Part shown: positions 22,801 through 34,800 of the stretch, piece after piece | Layout: each line of letters begins with the position of its first letter | How positions within the stretch are numbered: the stretch's first letter is position 1 | Source of the DNA: Phallusia mammillata | Taxonomy: Eukaryota > Chordata > Ascidiacea > Phlebobranchia > Ascidiidae | Length of the DNA: 64,000 nucleotides | Direction of reading: 5' to 3' | Assembly (NCBI GenBank): GCA_003260075.1 | Contig: QLIY01000814.1 | Coordinates: 1 to 64,000 of the forward strand | Made by a program: the position numbers and the translations under genes | The notes under the pieces: generated by a model | Databases searched by the model: none | Told to the model about the DNA's origin: nothing | What the model saw: the letters and a program-made list of their open reading frames with translations, nothing else

Positions 22801-25800
22801 CAGTATGACGTCATAAATAGGCGTGTTGTTACGTAAAATATAGAGTATGACGTCATAAACAGGCAGCCTGTGACGTAACAATACAGACTATGACGTCATA
22901 AATAGGCAAGTCGTGATGAAATAATAAGATATGGCGTCATAAATAGGCGTGTTGTTACGTGAAATATAGAGTATGACGTCATAAATAGGCAGGCTGTGAC
23001 GTAACAACGTAAAAGACAGAAGAAAAGTTCATTAAATGCGGTAAAGCTGTCAAAAAGTTTGAAACCCAATTTGTGTTCCTATTGTAAGAGATAAAAGTTT
23101 GGAGCAATGCGTTTGGCTAATGGAACATCTTGTAGTTTAATTCAATATATATGTTGTAAACGAACCTTCATATCTTCGAGGTCCAGACCCAATCCCCACA
23201 TGAGGTAAAGTATCGACATCTCCTCCAGTTCACTGCGACGTTTAAACTTCACCGTAGGCCTAACCTTCCGCTCATCCAGTAAAGCAGCCGGTATTCGCGA
23301 TTTTACGCGGGATTTTTTTGTGTCTTTCGATTCGCGTCGTAACTTCACCCTCTCAGCGGCCGAAGCCTGCGAGAAAATTTAAAAGTTTGTCGAAAACTTA
23401 TGAAAAAAACGGTAAATTCTGTGGGAGGTCCATTTAGGAAAGAATAATTTGTTTTTAATAAAACTGTAATCAAATACTTACAGCTGATATTTCTGCTGCT
23501 GACATTTCAGAGAAAGTCGCAGTTTCAGTTTCGAAATCTGAAGTGAAGCACAAAAATCATCAAGAAAATAATGTTATAAAATAAAAAAAACGTTATCTTG
23601 AAAAATGGTTAAATGCAAAACGTACGATCGTTATAGAAAAGTTTATCTGTTATGTTGATAAAAAGATATAGAGCAAAAAAGTTAAAATATCAACAATTCA
23701 AATACCTTGTTCGAAGTATGATGCATATCGTAACGGAGAATAACTGTAAAAGAAAAAAAAATAGACTTTATCCGAATTCCAACCGAAGTATATCAAGTCA
23801 AGAGCAACGTTTCATGAATAATCTCAACAAAAACGGTTAAGTGAGACGTGGACAAAAAATTTTTCACGTCATAGTTCTGCTCTGAGACGGCATTTAGCGT
23901 ATGGAATTGTACTATGCCTCATACTAGGGATGGACCGAGCCGAGTCAGAACCCGAGTACTCGGTACCGAGCATCGCTGTTTTTGCTGCTCGGTGCTCGGC
24001 CGAGCAGTTACACAAACTGACCCGAGCGTTAAATTTGCATATTCATGCCCTGCTGACATACGAAACTAGTGTTTTAAATGGTGTCTATAAACAAAGACAA
24101 ATGATTTTTCAAATGTATTAGATTGTGGAAAAACGTATTCTTCTGAGACCTGTAACAGCTTAATACACCGCTAGTGACGTAAGAGGCCTTGTAGAGCTAA
24201 AACNGCTAACACACGTAACTAGTGTTCTAAAGGGTATCCAAGAAAAAAAAACTAATGATTTTTCAAATGTATTGGATGGTGGAAAAACGCGTCCTTGCGG
24301 GCATGTTCAGCTCAATAAAACACCGCCGGTGACGTAAGAGACCTTGTACAGCTAAAACGTAGAAAGGGGATTTTTTGTGACGTCATAATGCACCGAGCGT
24401 GCTCGGCCGAGCACCGAGCATTAAAGTGAGTCAGCCCTGAAGCGTCCATGCAGACCAGCGATCACGGCACACTCGTATATAAATCATAGTAGGGATGTGC
24501 CAAAACTGCNGCACCGAGCATTAAAGTGAGATGCTCGGTGCTCGACCAAACAGAACATTTGCAGTTTTGGCACATCCCTACCTCATACCAATACTACTGT
24601 ACTATTTTAAACGTCTCATTTTAGTATTTATTATAAAAATCTCTACCTGTACGAATGCTCGTTATAAACTTGCTGCGTCATACGGTCCAGTGTTGCGTCA
24701 TAATGCTCTCTGTTGTTGCCAGGCAACGTGTTGAAGTAGCTGTGTTCTTCGGCGATTTCAAGAACGCGGGCGCACGTTTCCATGGAAACAACCCGTTTCG
24801 GCGGAACGAAGGGCTGAAAACATTGATGACGTCATAGTTTTTTAGAATTAAAAATAATTCTGACCACAAAATTAGTATTGGATGATTTTGAACTCAAGAA
24901 ATAATTTTGTGATGAAAAAAGCTTCTTACACAACGTAAAAAATATACGTTTGAAAGCTCTGGCTAATATTTAGAGAATACAAGTCAATAATGTGTTTTGA
25001 TATGTGAAGTATTTTTGCAAAATATCATTAACATCACTGAAGATTGCAACAATGTTTTGCTAAACGGCTGAACACACAAAAATACTTAACCCCCCCCCCT
25101 TAGAGAATACAAGTCAATAATGTGTTTTGATATGTGAAGTATTTTTGAAAAATATCATTAACATCACTGAAGATTGCAACAATGTTTTGCCAAACGGCTG
25201 AACACACAAAAATACTTATTGCATTTAAACAAAATCCTGCTCAACGACTTACCTGTGGTTTTTGGACTTTCCGCTCTTCTTTCGATTTTGACTTCACAGG
25301 AGATGGTGACAAAGGTGGAAGAGGAGGTTGGGATTGTTTGATGGATAGAAGAGCCTCCACAGCCTCCAACTCCTCGCTTCCGGACTTCCTTGCATCTTCA
25401 ACTGACCCCCCCCCCGAGCTGACGACCAGGAGTTGCTGGATGCAGAGGTTGTTCACTCGAGTCAGAGCTAAAAGTTGATGAATATAAATTAATGTGTGTT
25501 GGTGGGTGTTGATGGCAGAGAAGGAAACATTTGTTTTTCTTCTTTTATTCATTGTTTTTTTTTTTTCATTAAAACACATTAGCGCCTGTTTTTTTTTATC
25601 AAACATGCCCAATATAAGTTAAATTAAAGCTTGTATGTTGTTACCTGCATCAATATATCATACCACCCCCCCCCCGAGCTGACGACCAGGAGTTGCTGGA
25701 TGCAGAGGTTGTTCACTCGAGTCCGAGCTAAAAGTTGATGAATATAAATTAATATGTGTGTGTGTTGATGATGGCAGAGCTGGCAACATTTTTTGTTCTT

Positions 25801-28800
25801 CTTTTATTCATTTTTTTTTTCATTAAAACACATTAGCGCCTGGTTTTTTTTATCAAACATGCCCAATATAAGTTAAATCAAAGCTTGTATGTTGTTACTT
25901 GTATCAATATATTATACCAACAAACATATTTCTCCCTGGTTGAAATTAGGTATGTGGGCAAAACTTGTTTTTCGTTCTTTAACATTTCTAGATTTTCAAC
26001 ATCAATTTTGGAAAGGAAGGCAAAAAAACTATGGCTTTATAAATCCTAAACTTGGAAAAGCAGAAGTATTTACCAATTATTTCAATGCAAAAACATTTTT
26101 TGACAATTTGTCAGTTGCTCAAAACACAGACCTGGTGAGTTTATTTTTCATTCTTTCTTATCAGGGCATATGTTTACCAATATATGACCCCCCCCCCCAC
26201 TATTTCAATGTAAAAACATTTTTGACGATCTGTCAGTTGCCTGAAACACAGACCTGGCAAGTAAGTTTATTTTTCATTCTTTTTCATATCAGGGCATATA
26301 TTGATCAATATATGATTGAAGTTACCTTGTAGTTGAAGATCTAAATCTTTCTGGTGTAGTTTTCATGTCTGTCAGAATTTCCAAAGCTGCCTTTTCTTTA
26401 TCATTCATTGTTGAGATTTCGTCACTAGATTGATGGAGGCCAGAAACCTGAAATCATGATTTTAGGGATTAACAACGCTGATCCAACATTTCCAGCAACC
26501 ACATAAGGTCAGGAAATTTAAGTGACAATGCTGTGTAGGTTTTGTGCATTATTTTACTGATGATCAAAAAACATTTGATGAAATGTTTAAGTTATAAGAT
26601 GACTTATTGTAGATGAAATTTATTCTGATAAACACCTTTTAATACAAGTACTTAGTGTATCTACATTACACAAATAAAACATTTCTTTACAATTGGACAA
26701 AATGTAAAACAACGCTGTATGAATAGAGTACATTTTTCCCCAAAAAATTGCTGTTGCAAATAAGGAAGTATTTAAAATTTTTCACTCATAATAGCTCAGT
26801 TCTTATAAATGAACATACTATTAGTTGACTTTTGAAATTGAGCTTTTCTGTGATACACAACCATCTATTTTTGTACCTCTGCAATTAAATCCAGATTACT
26901 GGTTTCTTCCTTGGATAGAAGTCTGTAGCGTTTCTTGGGATGGACGTGTTTAAGATCTTGTGGAGTTAAACTGGCCCCAGCTGGGGTTGTGGGTGAAATA
27001 AGGGGTGATGCAGATTTCATCTCGGACAATGAGGAAGCAGCTTTAGCGACAGATTCAGTGTCCGAGCTAAAGATAAAAAAAAGAATAAAGACATAAGTTC
27101 TCGATTGCAACAATCAAACCCTTAAACATCTTGTCAAACGAGAAAAGTTTCCCCCCCCCCCGAGGTGTACTAACCCTTAAAAATCCTGTCAAATGAGAAA
27201 AGTTTCAATAGTATCTTTAACTAGATTGTTTAGAAAGTTTTGGGACAGGAATTGAAGTAACAAATATCACACATATGATACAAAAGCTTGATCTCAAACT
27301 CACAGTCTTGAAGAAATTAGTTACATAGTAGCATTTTATCAATTTGTTTGTGACTCTAAATTTGAAAATCAAACTACTAGGGATGTGCCGCCCCCCCCCC
27401 TGTTTCTTTTACCAGATATTACCGATTGACCAATAAAGTTTGTACTAAATAGGCTCCATATGCCAAGAAAGATATTTCAAATCATTTGCATCTCAGGTTT
27501 TACCCAAATAATACAAAGATGTGGATTAACTGAGGTGTACTAACCCTTAAAAATCCTGTCAAATGAGAAAAGTTTCAATTGTTTCTTTAACTAGATTTTT
27601 TAGAAAGTTTTGAGACAGGAATCGAAGTAACAAATATGATACATATGATACAAAATCATTTTCTTAAACTCACAGTCTTGAAGAAAATAGTTACATAGTT
27701 ACATAGTGGCATTTTGTCAATTAGTTTATGACTCTAAATTTGAAAATCAAACTACTACACTTATGATATTTTCCTACCTCTCCAATTTGATCTCCAAATC
27801 AGCTCTAGATCGTTTCTTTGGAGGTCCGATCTGATCTTCTTCTTTGTCCCCCCCCCCACTTATGATATTTTCCTACCTCTCCAATTTGATCTCCAAATCA
27901 GCTCTTGCTCGTTTCTTTGGAGGTCCAAACTGATCTTCTTCTTTGGTGGAAGATCGCTTGGAAGTCTGCGATATTTCCTCATCTTCATCAATTCGCTCCT
28001 GTTTCATCAGTTTCTTTGGTGTAATAAATTCTTCCTGCAATATATATATAAAGATTGTTTTACAAAACCATGAAAAAATACTTGACTAAGGTAAAACGAG
28101 AATTATACATCTGCAATTTTGTAATCGTTCAGAAGAGTACTGTTCTTTCTTTTTTATTATGTATCAATATTAAGCACAAATCAACAGTAAAGCTTTGGTA
28201 ACCCAATCTTTTCAAACAACTGTTTGCAAAACCAGAAGTATTGTAATATCACACATAATATGTTTTTGTTGCAAGAGTAAGTCAGAAAGTCAAATCAAAG
28301 TAAGTTATTATAGTCTTTTGAACTACTGGTATTGAGGACACAACCAAATCAGTTAGCAACCAAAGTGCTGTTTTAGAAATTTTAGTATGAACCACAGTGG
28401 GCCGGGTGGAGAAGCGCTGGTTTAGAAATTTATCGACATTTCACCACAAACTGACCTTATCAGAATCTTCTTCTTTTTCTGTCTCCTTATCATCCTCGCT
28501 ATCCTCCACATCATCATCGTCATCTTCATCAGACTCATCTTCTTCCGAGCTCGAAGATTCAGACGAACTGAAAACGTCATCAACATCGAGACGAACTACA
28601 AACAATTGTGTGTTATTTTCAAGGTCAAATAAGGCAACACTCAAGTACAATGTATATACAAACCAGAATGCTGGTTTAGCATAATGGTGTGGTGATAATA
28701 GTGTTGTAGCGATCATTACATTTTTCCTATTTGTTCCCTTTTTTCCTATTTATTGACCATTTGCAAGTTTACATACAGAATAAATTACAAACACAACTAT

Positions 28801-31800
28801 TACATTTTGTGGTCTAACTCAGGACTGTCAAACTCAAACAACTTTGGGAGCCCAAAACAACCTTTTAGGGAAGTGCAGGCGTTTGACACCCCTGGTCTAA
28901 CTGATTGGTAAATTGGTTTAAAAGATACAATGAACACCCTAAGCATCCCTTTAATGGTAGGTTTAAATTTAAAAAGACACAAAAAAAAATCTATATACTT
29001 TACATAAAAAGAAAAAACAATCAACATAACAATGCATAAAAGGAATATATGTCCGATTCAAATTAGTCATAGAGGAAAACAATTGGTATTAAAATGTAGC
29101 AGACAGCAGGAACATCCTGTATTTGTGTGGCTGAAACATTTATTCAAATTGTACAGGATACAATCCCATATAGAACTGAACACCCGTCTCACCTCTACCC
29201 ATCTTATTTCTGTCTTCCTCATCTGACGAATCCACATCACTCGCATCTTCATCTTCTCCACCAGAGTCCAAGTAAACTCTTCGTTTCTTGCCAACCTGGG
29301 AACCCTTCCTGCTGTGACGTTTATTTTCTGTGAAATAGCAAATACAAGTGTTATGGATTAACACATATATATAGGTTAGCACTAGCTGAGTTTCCAAACT
29401 TCTTAGAAAGAGATTACAAGTCAATATTTACACATGCATATAATATTTTTTGCTCAGTTGTGGCATCGCACAGTATATGTGAGCATGGCTTTTAAGTCTG
29501 TTACTCCCAATAAACTGGAGTGTGGCCACACTAGTCAATATAGCGGAGATCTTGTCACCAGCTGCACTGATGAGACCTTATAGGTCGAAACAGTTTGCAT
29601 TGTCTGCAGCTTTACAATTCAATATGTTTGAAAACGTCAGCAGTTTAGAAAACAACAAAGTAAAATGAAGTGGTGTAGCAAAGAAATTGAGAAGCTCTAG
29701 TTTGAAAAGCAGCTTTTGTGTTTAGCAACAAGTATATTAAGGTTTTATATATGTTTTGCACAAAAATCCCCTTTTAGTGCAGTGGTTCCCAAACTATGCG
29801 CCGCGGCACACCAGTGAGACGTCATTAGGTGTGCCGCAAAAAATATTGAAATTAAAATCAATCAAGTAGAGTAGTAGTACCAGGTGCTTAGACCACTAGG
29901 CCAACATGCTCCACGTCTCTAAGATGTTCAACTATTTAACTCCCCCCCCCCGTTTATTTTCTGTGAAATAGCAAATACAAGTGTTATGGATTAACACATG
30001 TAGGTTAGCACTAGCTGAGTTTCCAAACTTCCTAGAAAGAGATTACAAGTCAATATTTACACATGCATATAATATTTTTTGCNGACGTCATAAGGCCATT
30101 AACACCCCTCTGACTGGGATGTGCAAAAACGCCCACCAAGTAATGCACAAACACAAGTACCACATGTACTGGTGCCTTTATTATACCATTACACCACAGA
30201 AATCTTTCGTTTGTGGTGCGCAGCAACATACAAAAACGTTTCACATTTTGGGGTCTAGCGGGGTAAATACTGGGGTTATCAAGTCAAACAAAGCAAATGG
30301 CACATCTGCATTACTATATCTACCATCTGTGAAAGTTTCATCCAAATTCACCAAAGATTTCATGCCAAAAGTGCATGGACAAACTTCGGCAGAAAAAAGA
30401 AAAAAAAACAGAAAAAAACAGAGTGAAATCAAGATGTGTCCCCTTCAGGGAAGGGGACCCATAATAAGACATTTGCAATTTGGCAATTTTGTAAAGAGCA
30501 CTTTTCTATATTTTTTGTTAAGTATCAATAATGAGCACAAATCAATAGTAAATGTGTGGCAACTCAATTTTATCTAACAAAAATATATTTGGAAAACCTG
30601 AACCGTTGTTATGTCACAGAAAGGCCCAGGGGTTAAAAAAGGAATGGCTAGAAAAACTTGTCGACATTTTACCACAAACCAACCTTATCAGAATCTTCTT
30701 CTTTTTCTGTCTCCTTATCATCCTCACTATCCTCCACATCATCATCGTCATCTTCATCAGATTCATCTTCTTCTGAGCTCGAAGATTCAGACGAACTGAA
30801 AACGTCATCAACATCGAGACGAACTACAAACAACTGTGTGTTATTTTCAAGGTTAAACAAGGCAACACTCCAGTACAATGTATATACAAACCAGAGTGCT
30901 GTTTTAGCATAAATGTGTGGTGATGTTAGTGTTGTAGTGATCATTACATTTTTCCTATTTATTGACCATTTGCAAGTTTACATACAGAAGTGAATTACAA
31001 ACACAACTATTACATTTTGTGGTCTAACTCAGGGCTAACAAACTCAAACAACTTTAGGAGCCAAAAACAAACTTTTAAGGAAGTCACAGGCATTTGACAC
31101 TCCTGGTCTAACTGATAAATTGGGTAAAAAGATACAATGCACAAATTCAAGCATCCGTTCAATTGTAGATTTAAATTTAAAAAGACACACAAAAAAATCT
31201 ATATACTTTACATAAAAAGAAAAAACAATCAACATAACAATGCATAAAAGGAATATATGTCCGATTCAAATTAGTCATAGAGGAAAACAATTGGTATTAA
31301 AATGTAGCAGACAGCAGGAACATCCTGTATTTGTGTGGCTGAAACATTTATTCAAATTGTACAGGATACAATCCCATATAGAACTGAACACCCGTCTCAC
31401 CTCTACCCATCTTATTTCTGTCTTCCTCATCTGACGAATCCACATCACTCGCATCTTCATCTTCTCCACCAGAGTCCAAGTAAACTCTTCGTTTCTTGCC
31501 AACCTGGGAACCCTTCCTGCTGTGACGTTTATTTTCTGTGAAATAGCAAATACAAGTGTTATGGATTAACACATATATATAGGTTAGCACTAGCTGAGTT
31601 TCCAAACTTCTTAGAAAGAGATTACAAGTCAATATTTACACATGCATATAATATTTTTGCTCAGTTGTGGCATCGCACAGTATATGTGAGCATGGCTTTT
31701 AAGTCTGTTACTCCCAATAAACTGGAGTGTGGCCACACTAGTCAATATAGCGGAGATCTTGTCACCAGCTGCACTGATGAGACCTTATAGGTCGAAACAG

Positions 31801-34800
31801 TTTGCATTGTCTGCAGCTTTACAATTCAATATGTTTGAAAACGTCAGCAGTTTAGAAAACAACAAAGTAAAATGAAGTGGTGTAGCAAAGAAATTGAGAA
31901 GCTCTAGTTTGAAAAGCAGCTTTTGTGTTTAGCAACAAGTATATTAAGGTTTTATATATGTTTTGCACAAAAATCCCCTTTTAGTGCAGTGGTTCCCAAA
32001 CTATGCGCCGCGGCACACCAGTGAGACGTCATTAGGTGTGCCGCAAAAAATATTGAAATTAAAATCAATCAAGTAGAGTAGTAGTACCAGGTGCTTAGAC
32101 CACTAGGCCAACATGCTCCACGTCTCTGAGATGTTCAACTATTTAACTATGAGAGTGACCTGTATAGCGGCTTTATGACCTCATAGTTAGTGCCTTTGTC
32201 AGCTAATTTGCTGTGCCATTTTAAACTGAAATAAAAAATTCAAATATATTTTTTATTCAAATGTTCGAAGTGCGCCTAATAATTTTTGTTTTTTCTAAAA
32301 TGCGCCTTAAAAGAAAAAAGTTTGGAACCACTGTTATAGTGTGTACAATTTATACATCATTCAACTGGTATGCATACCTGCCATCTTGTTGCGATTAATT
32401 TCAGCCATTTTCATCTTTTTACTTGGCACAGGTTGTGGAGAAGGAGTTCGCTTTTTAACTCGGAATGACGGCATTTTAGAAATCGCCGAACGAAGGCCCA
32501 GACCAATTCGAAAACCATCCATTTCCAGTGAACCTTTGGCCCAATTCAGAGGATCAAACGTGTTCAGCAATGTTGGAGGTTTACCAGCCGGTTTTGTGGT
32601 GTTAGTTTTGTCAATATTTTCCTTGTCTGCTTCTGTTTTAGTGACCTCAGTTGTTGTAGCAGCAGCAGTAGGTTTGGAAGTTACAACTGGTTTTGGGTTT
32701 TTAGGAGCATTTTGAGAATCCCACCAAGACTCGTAGACCCGGAAAGCTATTGTTTCAATCATTTTTCGATTTAAATCCTTTTTGATAATTTCCTTTAGTT
32801 CCCCCGAGATTCGATTTAGGACACAGTTGTCGATAAACTTGTTGCCGTCAGTCCCGTCATTCAAAGAAAAGTTTTGTGGTGGCATTGACCCCATCTGTGC
32901 TGGGTGTTGGGGTTGACCAATTTGTACCCAGGGTCGATTCCAGCCTGGGGGAGGAGGTGGAAGCATGTTGGGGTCAAAAGGGTGTTCCCCTCGATGGGCA
33001 TCTAAACATATTTAGTGTTTGCTAAATCGTCTGTTACTACATCATAGCTGACATTTCAATACCAAGCTACTTGTTAAATGACGATGATTAATTGGATCGA
33101 CAACATTTTTGTTTTTTAAGTGTAAAATTATGTGTTTCATCTTTGCTTTTAAAGCTTTGTGGCAAAGTGTAGGTGTACATTACAATGCTAGAACCTTACT
33201 TTGATCTCATTTTTTTTCAAAAGCACCATTACCTATCACATTATATTTGCAAATGTATTTCTTTCTATTAATAGCATATTTATCTTGCAAAGTCTGTTGC
33301 AATTTACTTTTTGACACAAGCTCAAATCCTAGTGACAACAATTGCCTTGAAAGCATTTTACCTGTGTGTGGAAACCCAACATGAGGAGGAAAACCATTTG
33401 ACATACCAGGTCTTGGATGGAATTGTGGGTGATCAGGTCGAACACCACCCCACATTGGGGGGGGGGTCTTTGCTTTAAAAGCTTTGTGGCAAAGTGTAGG
33501 TGTACATTACAATGCTAGAATCTTACTTTGATCTTAATTTTTTTCAAAAGCACCATTACCCATCACATTATATTTGCAAATGTATTTCTTTCTATTAATG
33601 GCATATTTAACTTGCAAAGTGTGTTGCAATTTACTTTTTGACACAAGCTTAAATCCTGGTGACAACCATGGAGTGGAAAGCATTTTACCTGTGTGTGGAA
33701 ACCCAACATGGGGAGGAAAACCATTTGTCATCCCCGGTCTTGGATGGAATTGTGGGTGATCAGGTCGAACACCACCCCACATTTGGGGCTGTCCCGGGAC
33801 TGGCATTCTACAAAACACAACAACACATCGACTTTCAAGCAACATACTTTTCTGTATATCATTAAAAATCTGCATCAAATCATGATGCAACATAAATAAA
33901 AATACGGGGGGGGGGCATTGACTTTCAAGCAACATACTTTTCTGTACATCATTAAAAATCTGCATCAAATCATGATGCAACATAAATAAAAATACAAAAA
34001 CGTGAATATCGAAAATAATATTTATAAATATATATGAGCTATTACTGCCAGGCATAATATCAAGTTTATAGAGTCCTCCAAAAATTCATTTGGCAGAAGA
34101 GCTCTATAAACTTGATATTTATGACTGATCTACCTTGGGTCGTATCCGTTCCACATTTCTCTTCCGAAACCCCACTGACTTTGATGCTGAGGATGAGAAA
34201 CTCCCTGAAAAGGGGGTCTGAACCCAGCACCACTGTAAGGATGATTCATTGATGGGGCTTGAGAGGGTGAAGGGGGTCCCCCTGAACCAGAAGATATCTC
34301 CATATCAAGCGACCCACTGGGTGACTTCTGAAATATATATATATAAAGTTATTAACTGTTAATGCAGTTAAACTAGCACTTCCCCTGATTAACACTTTCA
34401 GGGTGGTTGATTGACATTTATCTACGTCAAAAGACGTTTTGTGTAGAGTGTGGATTGACGGTAATTTACGTCAAAAGTTTTGATCAAAAATGTGACTGTC
34501 CGTTAATGTACGCCAAGACCAAAAAACCAACACCATAAATGCCTGATCGGTGTGTGTCTGGGGCGACGCTTGGCAGGTATATATTACAAATGAATGTGTG
34601 AATGGAGTCTTGTTTCATAACAATGTAACAAAACCTGTTGTTGCGAAGGTTTGAGGTAGTTATCATGTATGAATTGCTGTGTGCTCTATTACCCCCCAAA
34701 AAACCTTGAGATGTTGTTTGCGATGGACATGGCCAGTTATTTTTTTAAGGTGTTTTGTTTTAAATTTCTCCAGCGGTTTCCCAAAATTTGCCAGTAGCCT

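Noticed and set aside
22650-23010. CRISPR array
   Set aside because: The units are contiguous 42-bp repeats without unique spacers, in a eukaryotic intron; it is a minisatellite.
28441-28716. Acidic protein as a separate gene
   Set aside because: The acidic stretch is a SETD1 exon (28456-28595, also 30684-30823) with proper borders. The extra N-terminal residues are intron translation.
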